This document shows, one piece after another, positions 48,831 to 61,043 of a stretch of DNA of 64,000 bases. Below the pieces are notes generated by a model. That model saw nothing but the letters and a program-made list of their open reading frames with translations, did no database searches and had not been told where the DNA came from. The translations under genes and the position numbers were made by a program. Source of the DNA: Arabidopsis thaliana (lineage: Eukaryota; Streptophyta; Magnoliopsida; Brassicales; Brassicaceae); assembly GCF_000001735.4 (NCBI RefSeq), contig NC_003070.9:1736001-1800000 (forward strand). Reading direction: 5' to 3'. How positions within the stretch are numbered: position 1 is the first letter of the stretch; each line of letters starts with the position of its first letter.

Positions 48831-50204
48831 ATGGCTTTCACAAATGAAAAAGATGGATCTAAGGGATTTGTGAAGAGAGTGGCTTCATCTTTCTCCATGA
48901 GGAAGAAGAAGAATGCAACAAGTGAACCCAAGTTGCTTCCAAGATCGAAATCAACAGGTTCTGCTAACTTTGAATCCATGAGGCTACCTGCAACGAAGAA
49001 GATTTCAGATGTCACAAACAAAACAAGGATCAAACCATTAGGTGGTGTAGCACCAGCACAACCAAGAAGGGAAAAGATCGATGATCGTGGGACGAATAAC
49101 AAGTTTGGAAAATGGAGAAGCTTTGATGATAGTGATTCCATTTGGTTATCTTCAGATTGTGCATCTCCTACTTCTCTTCTTGAGGAACGCAGGTTATCTG
49201 TTTCGTTTCGTTTCTCGGTTGATGAGAGTGTAGTGTCTTGGTTATCAAACCTTGCCAAAACTTCCCTTTCTCTGAATCATCAAGAAGTAAGTTCCATTAA
49301 AGACCGTCCCAGAATCCCGAGAAACACTAAAGAGAATGCAGAAAATATTCAGAAGAAAGATTCATCTCGTTCTGTTCCAAATCTCACCGTTGTAGATTCT
49401 TCTACTCAGAGTTCACAAGGAAAGAAAGTAAGCTTTTCAAAATCTTCAGGTACACAACTTGAATCAGGAAATCATGCTTCTTCTCTGATAATCTCCTCTG
49501 ATGTTCCATCTGATCTGAATAATCACACGGCAACATCTTTGGTTCGTGAGATATGTCTGGATGAGAAAAGTGCAGAGATTGTGGATTCTAAGAGCAGTGG
49601 TAGTAATGTCGATGAGCCGCTTTTCTGGCCATATGAACAGAGATTTGATTGGACACCTGAGGATATTTTGAAGCATTTCTCAATGTCACCTCGAAGAAAG
49701 AAATTATTGAATGCCAAAGTTTCTGCAGGTAGCTCTCCAAGATCCATGAGAGCACAACTTCTCCAAGCAAGAAAACTAGATCTTAAAGATGGTAGTAAGA
49801 GAAAGCTTGTGTTCAATGGCCCTTTAACAAACGCAGCCAAGATTCCAGAGCTCAAAAGAAATAACAGCAACAAGAAAAATGACAGCATCAAGAACGAGCC
49901 CATCAGGAACTGCGTGAAGAGGAACAAAAGTTTGCCGTCAAGGTTGAGAAACTCGAGCAAAACATGTTCAAAGGTTGTACCTTTTGAAGTTGCAGAAGAA
50001 GTGATTGCAGCAGAGAGAGCCAAAGTGGAAATAACAGCTAGAAAGCTCATAAACCGCAGAAGCAAGACAATGTTGGAAGACGATTTCTCATTGATGAATG
50101 ACTTCTCAATAGAGAACGCAGTGGGGCTTGGTGAGTTCAAGGGTAGAGAGGGCATAGATTCAGAATTTAACTCTGACATTTTCTTGTTCGATGATTCCCT
50201 TTAA
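48831..50204 (+). CDS. Uncharacterised 457-residue plant protein (single coding exon)
   Basis: I do not recognise this protein. It has one exon and starts at the first ATG (MAFTNEKDGSK). It is basic and Ser/Lys/Asn-rich and mostly looks disordered. Features that look conserved rather than random are: an N-terminal basic patch (KGFVKRVASSFSMRKKKN), SVSFRFSVDESVVSWLSNL, a central WPYEQRFDWTPEDILKHFS motif followed by SPRRKKLL, RSMRAQLLQARKLDL, and a C-terminal ARKLINRRSKTM with an acidic end (NSDIFLFDDSL). Several Arg/Lys clusters could serve as nuclear signals. It has no signal peptide or membrane segment. A leader intron probably precedes it. The frame on the opposite strand is also long, but its composition is a mirror of this one. 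Confidence 0.85.
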   Translation: MAFTNEKDGSKGFVKRVASSFSMRKKKNATSEPKLLPRSKSTGSANFESMRLPATKKISDVTNKTRIKPLGGVAPAQPRREKIDDRGTNNKFGKWRSFDDSDSIWLSSDCASPTSLLEERRLSVSFRFSVDESVVSWLSNLAKTSLSLNHQEVSSIKDRPRIPRNTKENAENIQKKDSSRSVPNLTVVDSSTQSSQGKKVSFSKSSGTQLESGNHASSLIISSDVPSDLNNHTATSLVREICLDEKSAEIVDSKSSGSNVDEPLFWPYEQRFDWTPEDILKHFSMSPRRKKLLNAKVSAGSSPRSMRAQLLQARKLDLKDGSKRKLVFNGPLTNAAKIPELKRNNSNKKNDSIKNEPIRNCVKRNKSLPSRLRNSSKTCSKVVPFEVAEEVIAAERAKVEITARKLINRRSKTMLEDDFSLMNDFSIENAVGLGEFKGREGIDSEFNSDIFLFDDSL

Positions 50205-50895
50205 AACTACTCTACGCCAAAACCAAAAGCAAAAACTGTCTTTGGCAACAAATTTTGTCATGTTTTCTCTTTATATATAATCAGATTCTAATTTAGACGA
50301 ATTGACTAAAAGCCCTGAGATATTTTGTCGCGCCAGTAACTAAAGCAGACCAAACAAGAAGCCATATATATTCATGACAAAAAGTTGTGTTTCACTAGTA
50401 AAATAAAACAGGGGAGGAAAACCCAACAATGAGCAAGATGAAAATCCTAGTAAAGCCAAGAGCCATGTGGATCCCAATAGCTGCAGTCCTCCTGGTCCAG
50501 ATTTGCTAGTGCTGCTCTTGTCGCCAAACCACACTCTCTAATTACTAATTAGGTTTTTTTTTTTCCAAAACTTTTAATCAAAGAGGTAGATAAAAAAAGG
50601 GAAGAAGCTCCCAATCCGCCTTGTAATAGAGTGATCTAGGGTTTTTAGTTTTTGTGTTCAAAAGATCTGCAGTGTGGGGCAAGGAATCGTTGTTTTCATC
50701 TTCTATTAAAACCGTCGCCGTTTTTATCTTCTCCATGGCCCAGTTCGGCCGTAATTAATAAATAACGTCACAAATTAAATATTATTTCCAAAATTAATAA
50801 TTTAAACTTTTTTCTCGTTGAATTATAACCATTAAAAAAAAAACAAATAAATTTTATTACCTGAATTTGATGAAACACAAAAATTGATTGGCTCT
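50205..50895. other. Intergenic region between the 457-aa gene and NTH2
   Basis: It holds the 3' UTR of the upstream gene and the NTH2 promoter, with an inverted telo-box-like AGGGTTTT near 50638 and an AT-rich stretch near 50760-50840. Short frames on both strands at 50340-50540 lack a good start and I do not call them. Confidence 0.55.
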
Positions 50896-53502
50896 ATGAT
50901 TCTCACCGGAGCCGCTTCAACATTTCCCATCGTCGCTCGAGTTTTGAACGCTATGAATCGCCGTATGTATGCTGCTACTACTCTATCATCTGCCAAATCA
51001 ATCTCTGCAGAATCCCTAAATCTTCGTTCCGATTCCAATTCAGGTCTACTCCGAATTTGTGGGAATTTTCTACTGATGGAACTTAGCTTTCTAACTGGTC
51101 GAGTTGTTGATTAGATGCTTTTTTTTTTTTTTTTTTTTTTGAATCAGAGGCAGCGCATGGTGCTTCTGAGTCTGAGACTCGAGTCTCTTTAAGGAAGAAG
51201 AGGATAAAGCAGGATGATTTGGAGCCTGTAAAGAAATGTTCCGCCAGAGAAACCAAGGCCCGCAAGGTAATATATAATAGGGTTTTTGGAAATTTCAAGT
51301 CTTGCGTCGAGTATGATAATTTTTGAGATTTATAGGCAATTTGTTGATCCCTTTGCTTGAGAAAAGTTACTGCTTTTTATGTTCTTAACTAATCAGATTT
51401 TAAAGATGTGTATTATATGATCCTCTTGGTCTTTTGTTTATGTAATGCAGGACATGTGTGGATTACCTGATATAGAAGACTCTCCTTATAAGAAGACTAA
51501 TGGAACTGCTTCATCTAGTAAGTCTCACTATCTATAGTTATTAGTGACTGAGCCAAAACTTGTTCTCACTACTCTTCAACTAACACCATGATTACTTGTA
51601 TGAAATTGTTTTGCAGGGACGAGAAAACTAAACTCATACATAAAATCAACAGAAGCTAGCCCTTCTGCATCGTCGATCAAAACAGCAGGTTTTCTTTCAC
51701 GAGACTCTACTCTACTACTCTTAGTGGCATTTTGGGTACATTTATTCTTTACGGAAAACGCGATGTCCCTAAGATGTTTATTTAGGGCTAGGCATACCAC
51801 CTGAAAACTGGGAAAAGGTGCTCGAGGGTATTCGAAAAATGAAACCTTCAGAAGAAGCACCAGTTAATGCTGTAGAATGTGATAGAACCGGAAGCTTTTT
51901 ACCTCCAAAGGTAGAAATATCTTACACTAAATGGAATTGAGGTATTGCTGAGTTTGTGCCTATTGGTTTTATGTGGAAGTATACAATGAGATAGTTTCAT
52001 TGCTTTCTCAAATATTACTTCCCATTTGCTTTTCATTATTACATGGTAGTACTCTATGCATATATTGGGAACCAAGTTCCAAGTGGTTTACCGTGAATTA
52101 GTAACAAATGCTAGCTTATGATTAGAAAATTTTCATATTCTGAATTCTTGCTTCCTTGAAAGGTCGATGGAAGGTTTCCCTTCTTGTTTTTCCTTTTGAT
52201 CTTATCTCTCCCTATTTCTAGGAAAGGCGATTTTATGTGCTCATAGGAACACTTCTTTCAAGTCAGACTAAAGAGCACATAACTGGTGGTGAGATTTGAA
52301 TTACTTATCTCTCCCTATGTTGCAAGAACGCTTAATTTCAGCATTCTAGTATCTCTGATTTCATCTGGATCTCCAAGTTTCCTGATATTATATTCAAACA
52401 CTTATAATATGCAGCGGCAGTAGAACGACTTCATCAAAATGGCCTTCTCACTCCTGAAGCCATTGACAAAGCCGATGAATCAACCATTAAGGAATTGATC
52501 TATCCGGTACATTATCCCTTTTTAATCTTACTTCATGTTGTTAAGGGCTCTTTGACTCTGCTATGCCCCCAGCTGCCATATTTTTCATGAGAAGTATTTA
52601 AGAAATTAAAAGGAAAGGAGTGAGAAACTATAAATAGAAATTGTTGTTATCGTTTTAATTTCGATAAGAAACTTACTGTTTCCCCTTTACTTTTAGGTTG
52701 GATTCTATACTAGAAAGGCTACTAATGTGAAGAAAGTTGCAAAAATATGTCTAATGGAATATGACGGTGACATTCCAAGGACTTTGGAAGAACTACTTTC
52801 ACTTCCAGGAGTTGGTCCTAAGATTGCTCATCTGGTATAAGTTGCCCATATTATTCCGCTTTGTAAGAGAGATACATGTTTTCAAAGTTCTTAAAAGGTT
52901 TCTTTGATGTACTGCGATAGGTTTTGCATGTAGCCTGGAATGATGTTCAAGGGATATGTGTAGACACACATGTGCATCGTATTTGCAATAGACTTGGTTG
53001 GGTGTCTAAACCTGGAACGAAACAGGTGCTTCTCTAACACCAGGTTTATGTTGAAGTATATATGGCTATGAGATTGATTTCTTAACACTTGGTAAAATTT
53101 GGTTCTTCTTTAGTTTGCTTATCTGCTCTTGGTCACCTATCTCTACTTTGTTCTTGACCAGAAAACCTCGTCCCCTGAGGAAACTAGAGTAGCTCTGCAA
53201 CAATGGCTTCCAAAAGGAGAATGGGTGGCTATAAACTTTCTGTTGGTGCGTCATCCTGGGATATCCTAACTTATAGATGCATGACCATACATAGAACAAT
53301 CTACTTACACTCCACTTAATCTTCGTCCTCACATTTTTGTTGTCTGAAATCTCATCAGGTAGGTTTTGGACAAACGATATGCACACCGCTAAGACCACAC
53401 TGTGGAACTTGTAGTATTACTGAGATTTGCCCTTCTGCCTTCAAGGAGACCCCGAGCACATCATCCAAATTGAAGAAATCTATCAAAAGCAAGAAGCTTT
53501 AG
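50896..53502 (+). CDS. NTH2: Endonuclease III homologue NTH2 (AT1G05900), DNA glycosylase/AP lyase
   Basis: Eleven exons give 386 residues: 50896-51043, 51148-51266, 51451-51517, 51617-51688, 51786-51910, 52222-52288, 52415-52506, 52697-52834, 52921-53025, 53162-53245, 53359-53502. The N-terminus is rich in Ser, Arg and Ala with few acidic residues, as in organelle transit peptides. A basic linker (RKKRIKQDD) follows. The helix-hairpin-helix LPGVGPK places the catalytic Lys at K272, and VDTHVHR gives the catalytic Asp at D291. An iron-sulphur cluster motif, C-x6-C-x2-C-x5-C (C347, C354, C357, C363), is complete. It should remove oxidised pyrimidines and cut abasic sites in base excision repair, in Arabidopsis probably in plastids. 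A T run of about 22 directly precedes the exon 2 acceptor. Confidence 0.95.
51119..51140 (+). repeat. T run at a splice acceptor of NTH2
   Basis: About 22 T residues lie immediately before GAATCAG, the acceptor of exon 2, forming an extreme polypyrimidine tract. Length changes here could affect splicing. Confidence 0.8.
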
Positions 53503-54795
53503 TTGCTTTGGCTCTGGATTCTCCTTCTAGATCATTGTTAAACCCATTTTTTGATTAGTCCTCGGTTAAAGTTAAATTGTATCCAAGATATTGTATAGCT
53601 TTATGGGGAATGCAAGAGCATCCCACTTGTGTGTAAAACTAAAACTTATAGAATGGAAACTTACCCTTATGAAAGACACTGGGCAAGTACACTTTTAACT
53701 GAATATTATGAAAAAACTTAAAAGATGATTCAAGAACCTTTTAAAGTGTTTCCACTAAAAGCAAGTGATTTGGATTTTGGAGTCATCCACCTTGTAATCT
53801 ATCTAATTTGTTATCAAACATTAAAATTTTTGAATTCCCCTTATATAGAATTAACAGAAATTTCTTTCTTTGGTCAAACTAAAATTAACTGATATTCTAT
53901 GTAAAGACTAAAAAGATTATCAACAAATTGAATTTTGCAAGACGGAAGAATCCTTACTGATGTGATGGCTGATCACATTGGGTTTAAGAAATGTTAATGG
54001 TCCTAAAAGTTTAATTTTAAAGTAAGGTATTACTTCCGTAATTTAATACTTAGTAGAAGGAAAGTTATGGGGTTAATATTATGATATATAATAAATTTGG
54101 GGGACTATTTTCCATATAATAAAAACTTGAAATAGGAGAGAGCTGGGGATAGAGATATTCTTACGTCCAAACAGAGAGAGTGGGGAAGAAAATTTATTAA
54201 AGCAGCAGCCGGAAAAAAAAAAGAAAAAACGTTCGAAGAGGAAAAAAAAAAAAGAGGGAGAAGAGCAACGAAGACGGACCTGCAAATTCTGCAGTCTCCA
54301 CTGACACTTTCGATCTTTCTCTCTGTCCACTTTCTTCAATCCTCAGGTTTCTGCGTCTTTGTGTCATCATCTATCTCTTACGCTTTCTCGTTTTTGCATT
54401 CTCTCCGTTCATTTGTCAGTTGATTTGTCTCCTCCAGTTCTTTGGCTAATGCAATCGGATAAACAGTCGTTTTAGCAGTTATTTGCAAGGATTTGTTTAT
54501 ATTTCTCAACAGTAACCGTAGATTTGATTGAGGATGATCATTTTCCGCTTCAGTTTCTAGGGTTTGGTTTAGATTTTTCATTGTTTTGCTCGGAGGTTTA
54601 GTGGCTTTCTCTTCAGGTTTTATCTCTATGAATGCATGTCTATTAGGAGTTGGCGTACCTGGAAAGGGCCGTGTATGTGAGAGAATGTTAGATGTGTTCC
54701 TTCTGGGATTCTTTTGATTTGTGAAATTTGATTTGTGACTCTTGGGTTTGTAGTTGTTTATGGAAGGAGATAACCATCAGAGGTAGCATTTATCC
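53503..54795. other. Intergenic region and 5' leader of the ATPase/bromodomain gene
   Basis: It contains the NTH2 3' UTR, then AT-rich DNA. From about 54140 there is a purine-rich leader with long A and GA tracts. An acceptor-like GGGTTTGTAG at about 54752 suggests a spliced 5' leader. No separate gene is seen. Confidence 0.55.
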
Positions 54796-57700
54796 ATGCA
54801 TCCCAAGCGATCAAGTCAAGGAGATGGTTCAGTTACTAAGCCAGTTAGAACCAGTGATAGGCTTAGGAGGAGGCCCAAATTGCATGGTCGCTCATACTTG
54901 TACTACTCTTCACCAAACATGTTACATAATCGGAAAAGAAACACAAAGACAAGAACGGCAGCCTCTCAGATCGCAAAGATGCTGCACAAAGGAAACCGTC
55001 CAGCGAGGGCATCAAATGCCGCGGTAAGCATTACATGTTTCTTCCTATGATATTGCATCAATACTCTAATATCTGGCACTTCATCTTTTATAGTTTTATC
55101 CTTCAGTACATCATTGGTAAGTGGATATACATATGATCATCTGTTTTTATCTTGTCTTGATTTTCTACTTTTACTTGTTACTGTGTCTGCGGAGGGTATT
55201 AGGGGAACAACATGAAAGTAGTCTAATCGGTTCTTTTCTTTGTAATGCATACCGTTTTTTTTTTGTCTCATTAAACCAGAATGTTTATACATTTGCTAAT
55301 GACGTACAGCCAATTGCATCTGATCTCCGGCGTTCCACGAGGAAGAGAAGAATTTCTGTAAACCTGGAGGACTATACAGACAGTTCTGGAGCGGAGGATG
55401 AGGATATGATGGTCAGAATATATTCCTGTTTAATATGGCACTTCGATAATGTAATGTAAAGCTATCTCTTAAGTACTGTGGTATGCCTCTTGAAAATAAG
55501 TTTCTGATCTTTTTCAGAGTCCAGCATATCGAACTTTGAGGAGGAGAGTTCATAAAAACTTCTCAACTTCAAAAAGTAGAAAGGACATGGATGCTGAATT
55601 GGCACCACGTCGTGAGGGTCTCCGTCCTCGTCGTTCAACAACAATTGCTAATAAACGACTGAAAACAGAATCTGGCGCTGACCAAGATACATCAGAAGAG
55701 AAAGATGGCCAAGATGAAACTGAGAATGGGAATGAATTAGATGATGCGGATGATGGTGAAAATGAGGTTGAGGCTGAAGACGAGGGTAATGGAGAAGATG
55801 AAGGCGATGGCGAAGATGAGGGAGAAGAAGATGGTGATGATGATGAAGAGGGTGATGAAGAACAAGAGGGAAGGAAGAGATATGATCTGCGAAACCGTGC
55901 TGAAGTCCGGAGAATGCCTACGGGAGAAATCAACAAGCAACAACAACCTAGATCTCCTCGGAGAGTATTGCATCAGGGCATGGGCACCAGGGTTGGAAGA
56001 GATGGTAGGAGAGGTGGGTCTCGGCCTCACAAGCGCCATCGCTTTACAAGAACAGATGATTCAGATGATTCTCTTCTTGTGGACGAGTTGGACCAGGGCC
56101 CTGCAATTCCCTGGGCTCGAGGTGGAAACAGATCTGGAGCACCTTGGCTATTTGGGGGTTTGGACACGTATGGGTCAAGTTCATTGGGGTTGAACGTTGG
56201 AGCTTCTGGTTGGGGTCACCAGAGTGATGGTTTGGCTGCATTAACTTCTGGTGTTCAGACTGCTGGCCCAAGCTCTAAAGGAGGTGCAGATATCCAGCCA
56301 CTGCAGATTAATGAGGATATAAATTTTGATGACATTGGTGGGCTGTCCGAATACATTAATGATTTGAAGGAAATGGTTTTCTTTCCGTTGCTGTATCCAG
56401 AGTTCTTTGCAAGTTACAGCATTACTCCTCCCAGAGGTGTACTGCTGTGTGGTCCTCCAGGCACTGGTAAAACACTGATTGCTCGAGCATTAGCATGTGC
56501 TGCTTCAAAAGCTGGACAGAAAGTTAGCTTTTATATGCGGAAGGGTGCTGATGTTCTTAGTAAGTGGGTTGGCGAGGCTGAGAGACAGCTAAAGCTACTC
56601 TTTGAGGAGGCTCAGCGAAACCAGCCTTCCATAATCTTTTTTGATGAAATTGATGGTCTTGCTCCTGTAAGATCTAGCAAGCAGGAACAAATACATAATT
56701 CTATTGTTTCAACTTTACTGGCGCTGATGGATGGCCTCGATTCTCGTGGTCAAGTTGTTCTCATTGGAGCAACAAACAGGGTAGATGCAATAGACGGAGC
56801 TTTACGCCGCCCTGGCAGATTCGATCGGGAGTTTAATTTTTCCTTACCAGGTTGCGAAGCACGAGCCGAAATATTGGATATTCACACTCGTAAATGGAAG
56901 CACCCACCTACTAGGGAGCTGAAAGAGGAACTGGCAGCTACTTGTGTAGGGTATTGTGGTGCTGATCTAAAAGCTTTGTGCACTGAAGCTGCGATTCGTG
57001 CTTTTCGTGAGAAATATCCACAAGTTTATACCAGTGATGATAAATACGCCATAGATGTTGGGTTGGTTAATGTTGAAAAGAGCCACTTTGTAGAGGCAAT
57101 GTCAGCTATTACTCCTGCTGCCCATAGAGGGTCTGTTGTGCAATCCAGACCACTCTCTCCGGTTGTGTTGCCATGTTTACATCGACACCTCCTTGAATCC
57201 ATGAGTTTAATATCAGATATTTTTCCCTCGTCAGCCACGTCATCGGAGTTGACGAAGCTGTCAATACTTACATTTGGATCTGCAATTCCTCTTGTTTATC
57301 GACCTCGACTTTTGCTGCTTGGTGGTGAAGGAGTTGGACTGGTAATTGCTTGTCGTTTCTTGTGATTATGTCTTAAAGCTTTATTATTATGAACTGAATT
57401 CACGTACTTGTTAGTCGAACAGGATCATCTTGGGCCTGCAATTTTACATGAGCTAGAAAAGTTCCCTATTCATTCTCTGGGACTTCCATCTCTCCTTTCG
57501 GATCCTGGTGCAAAGACCCCAGAAGAAGCGTTAGTACATATATTTAGTGAAGCTAGAAGAACAACACCTTCAATACTTTACATACCAATGTTCAATAATT
57601 GGTGGGAAAATGTAAGTGTGTTTTTTTAAAACCAAATTCCACTTTACTGCAGTTACTTTTGGAGATCATGTTTACGTGTTCACTTAATATAATGTATTAG

Positions 57701-60503
57701 GATGTCCTGTTGGTTGTTTTAGATTGCCAGTCTAATGATTTGATACTGATGACTGCAGGCTCATGAACAGCTTAGGGCTGTATTTCTGACTTTGTTAGAA
57801 GAATTGCCATCAAATCTACCCATATTATTACTTGCTACATCTTATGGTGAATTGTCTGACATGGAAGAGCAGTCAGTATTTGACAATCGATCTGTGTAAG
57901 TTCATGTTCTACTTGTAATCACTTTGTCCAGTACCATACTACAGCTTTATTATTAGCTTTTCTTTTGTTATCCCATAAAAGCTGGTAGGGCACTTTCTTT
58001 GAAAGTCGGTCATCCTTGCAATATAATTATATACTGTACAAACTTGTTCTGAAAGTCGGTCATTCTTTCAAAGTCAAAAGGCATGTATCAGTAGCCTGCG
58101 AGTTAGTATATGAAGCTGTAGATGCTTACGTATGTTTTCCAAGTTGATGTTTTTGGTTTTTCTAAATTTGTTTGGCAAGTAATGATCAGATTTAATTATG
58201 AACTTATACAATATATTTGACCAATTACATGAAAGTTCAGAGAAAAATTCCAGTGAAATAGCATTGCCTATTTATTGTGTCATTCCCCAACTTAGCTACT
58301 TTTTCCTTGGTTCTCGTTACAAATTTAATTTTCTTCATTCTATTGGTTGATGGTCCTCACGCTTATGGTTTATAATTCAGTTTCCCATATTGTGTACATT
58401 TGTTTTCAGCTATACTGTGGACAAACCATCAAGTGAAGACAGGTCTTTGTTCTTTGACCGTTTGATTGAAGCTGCTCTCTCAGTCATTTCTGGCTTAAAT
58501 GGCAAACCTGATGGACCACAACCCCTTCCAGAACTTCCCAAGGTTCCAAAAGAACCTACTGGTCCAAAACCCGCAGAAGTAAAAGCCAAGGTGGAAGCAG
58601 AGCAGCATGCCCTTCGGCGATTGCGTATGTGTCTCAGAGATGTTTGCAATAGGTAAATGTGTCTAGGCCCTCACGTTAAATAAACATCCATGCAAAGTGT
58701 GTACTCAACGCAAGATATTTTGGTAGCTGTAAATTCTCTCGTTTAATCTATATGCTTATGTGATAGAACAGTTGGTTTGTAGATCTGGTACACTTCAAAA
58801 AATACTGAGATCCAGCTTTAAAAATACTTCCCTTGTTTCTTCTCTGTCATTTTTTATAATCTTCATTACACTCTACTGCTAGGCTTGCGTGTTTATGTTG
58901 AAGCTTTATTATTGTTTGCCTTTATACTTAGATCAAGAAGGCCTTTTGCTTTTTGTCAACGGGAGGCCTAGAGATGAACATTATTAGATATAACAGTGCT
59001 GACTTTAGCTTTGCAGAATACTATATGATAAAAGATATATTGTTACTTATCGGATACTTTTGCTTTGCAGAATACTATATGATAAAAGATTCAGCGCATT
59101 CCACTTTCCAGTTACTGACGAGGATGCTCCAAACTATCGCTCAATAATTCAAATTCCAATGGATACGGCTACTCTGCTGCAGCGTGTTGATACTGGGCAG
59201 TATCTGACATGTACACCGTTTTTGCAAGATGTGGATCTCATTGTGAGAAATGCCAAGGTGCACTCCTATTTTACAACACATTTCTTTTACATGGCTATTA
59301 AACCTTGACAATTCAAAAAGTGTGGTCACTGCACTAGAAAAGTTATAAGGAGAGAGTTGTTGGTTGGTGTGGACATTGTCCTTACTATTCATGTTTTTAT
59401 CATTTGATATTTTGAGGGAATAGATGCTTTTTTAAACAGAATGATTCAATGCTAACGAATGAGACTCTTACCCATGAAGTAATGTTTTGATGGTGGTTGA
59501 CTTAACGTCATTCAATTATTTATCCAGGCTTACAATGGAGATGATTACGCTGGAGCGAGAATTGTCAGTAGAGCCTATGAGCTTCGAGATGTAGTATGTT
59601 TGCAAGTCTCTCAGCCTGCATATATATTTTTCCATTTAAAATTGCTGCAAGTCTATCATCACCCAAAAGCTGTTATCTGAAGCCATAGATATCATTATGT
59701 CTCAGGTGCATGGGATGCTGTCACAGATGGACCCAGCACTGCTAACATATTGTGATAAGATCGCAGCTGAAGGTGGTCCTTCACTGATACCAGATGATCT
59801 GAGTGGATCAATCCTCGGTTTAGCTCCTGTTGTGCAGATGGGAACTGTTACTAGAACCAGTGCCAGACTTCGAAATGTGCAGCCAGAGGTTAATTTAGAT
59901 CGAGATTATGAAGGTCTTAAAAAGCCCAAGAAAACTACTGATGCTGTCAGTATAGGTAATGCCACTGCAACCTAAGATTTGGTTCTTGTTTTACGTGTTA
60001 AGTGTTGGTGGTTTGCTTTGAGTGCTTACGATCTAGGGTTCCTAGATGTAGAAAAAATCTTTGATAATGAGACTTATTTATACTTGTGATGAACAGATTC
60101 AGCTGCAGACAAATCACAGAACCAAGATTCAGGCCAAGAAATGCCATCTCCGGATGCGGCCAACCCACAGTCAGCAGCTCCTTCTCCAACAGATGGTGAT
60201 AGAGAAGACCAAAGCGAGCCACCAAGTAAAGAGGCATCTGCAGAAGATATGAGTGGTGATTCTTGCAAGGGTCCTGCGGCCAAGTCGGATAAAGAAATTT
60301 CAAGCCGAACAGAATCTGTAAAGGGAGTATTCATGGAACGTACTGACAACTACAGCATTCCGCAGATGGAGAGGCTTTACACTCGAATCATGAAGGGTGT
60401 TCTTGAGACTCTGGACAAAGGGCTTCGTGATGATGATAATAATCCTAAGCATTCAATTTTGAGATTTTTGTCGGAATTCGCACAGCATCAGGCGAATTTC
60501 TGA
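54796..60503 (+). CDS. BRAT1: AAA-ATPase with bromodomain, ATAD2-like (AT1G05910, probably BRAT1)
   Basis: Ten exons give about 1220 residues: 54796-55023, 55280-55411, 55518-57341, 57423-57611, 57759-57895, 58410-58652, 59071-59257, 59528-59593, 59706-59955, 60097-60503. Basic sequence (RLRRRPK) leads to a long acidic tract (about 185-240, Glu/Asp/Gly). The first AAA module has Walker A GPPGTGKT (about 432), Walker B IIFFDEIDG (about 495) and an arginine-finger region (RRPGRFDREF). The second AAA module is degenerate, with GGEGVGL where Walker A would be. A bromodomain follows (about 905-1010, with FHFPV, IIQIPMDTATL and LIVRNAK). The layout is that of ATAD2/Yta7, which binds acetylated histones. 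Published Arabidopsis work names this locus, as I recall, an anti-silencing factor. The acceptor of exon 7 is duplicated upstream in frame. Confidence 0.93.
59008..59090 (+). repeat. Duplicated 29-bp splice acceptor in front of the bromodomain exon
   Basis: A 29-bp sequence containing GCTTTGCAG and the first 20 bases of exon 7 is exact at 59008-59036 and 59062-59090, 54 bp apart. Both copies form a good 3' splice site. I use the second (exon from 59071), because its coding product matches a standard bromodomain. Using the first (exon from 59017) would keep the frame and add 18 residues. Confidence 0.9.
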
Positions 60504-61043
60504 ATCTAAATTTTCTCATATCGGTCACTAGGATAGGTTTGCTAGGAGAAAGAATGAAAGGAACAAAAGATTTTTTTTGGTTTTTTAAAATCCGGATTCT
60601 TCTTTTGACTGAAAAAGTTGCAAGAACAAAAGGTAATAGTTTATCGGTAGGATTCTCTTGTAAATTTGAACTTGCATCTTTCAATCTTAAACAAAAAGCC
60701 ATAAACAAAACCAAAAAGATTTCTCTTATCTTGAAACGGTGTTTAGTCAAAAAAAAAAAAAAGGAACAAAGAAGAAAATAATATTTGGCTAGATTCTTTG
60801 GCTCTCACTCGGGTTTCTGTTATGACCGTTAATGAATTTGAGCGGGAAGATCATGCCGACGCATTGAGACTTTTTGTCAACGCTATAAAAACAAACCCAA
60901 TCTCACCATTTTCTTGAAAGCTCTCTCTGTCTCTCTCCTCGTTTATTTAGACTTTGCAATTCTTGTGCTCCTCTTCTCTACGTTTTGAACAACTCCTTTG
61001 GCTTTCGCGATTCATACAACTTCTCACCGATATAGAAGAAGAG
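60504..61043. other. Region between the ATPase gene and the first B3-like gene
   Basis: It holds the 3' UTR of the ATPase gene, an A-rich tract at 60748-60762, and the promoter and leader of the B3-like gene with a TATA box at 60884. Confidence 0.6.
60884..60890 (+). promoter_or_regulatory. TATA box of the B3-like gene At1g05920
   Basis: TATAAAA is followed by a CT-rich leader, and the first in-frame ATG is 160 bp downstream. Confidence 0.5.

Noticed and set aside
49523..50179. 218-codon minus-strand frame opposite the uncharacterised 457-aa gene
   Set aside because: It mirrors the Ser/Lys-rich coding strand and gives hydrophobic low-complexity sequence without motifs; the plus strand has the better start and composition.
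50340..50540. Small frames on both strands in the gap before NTH2
   Set aside because: The minus frame starts with GTG rather than ATG, and the plus frame lacks an upstream ATG in frame.
55550..55936. Ser/Pro-rich minus-strand frame opposite the acidic tract of the ATPase gene
   Set aside because: It is the antisense of Glu/Asp/Gly codons and has no independent support.
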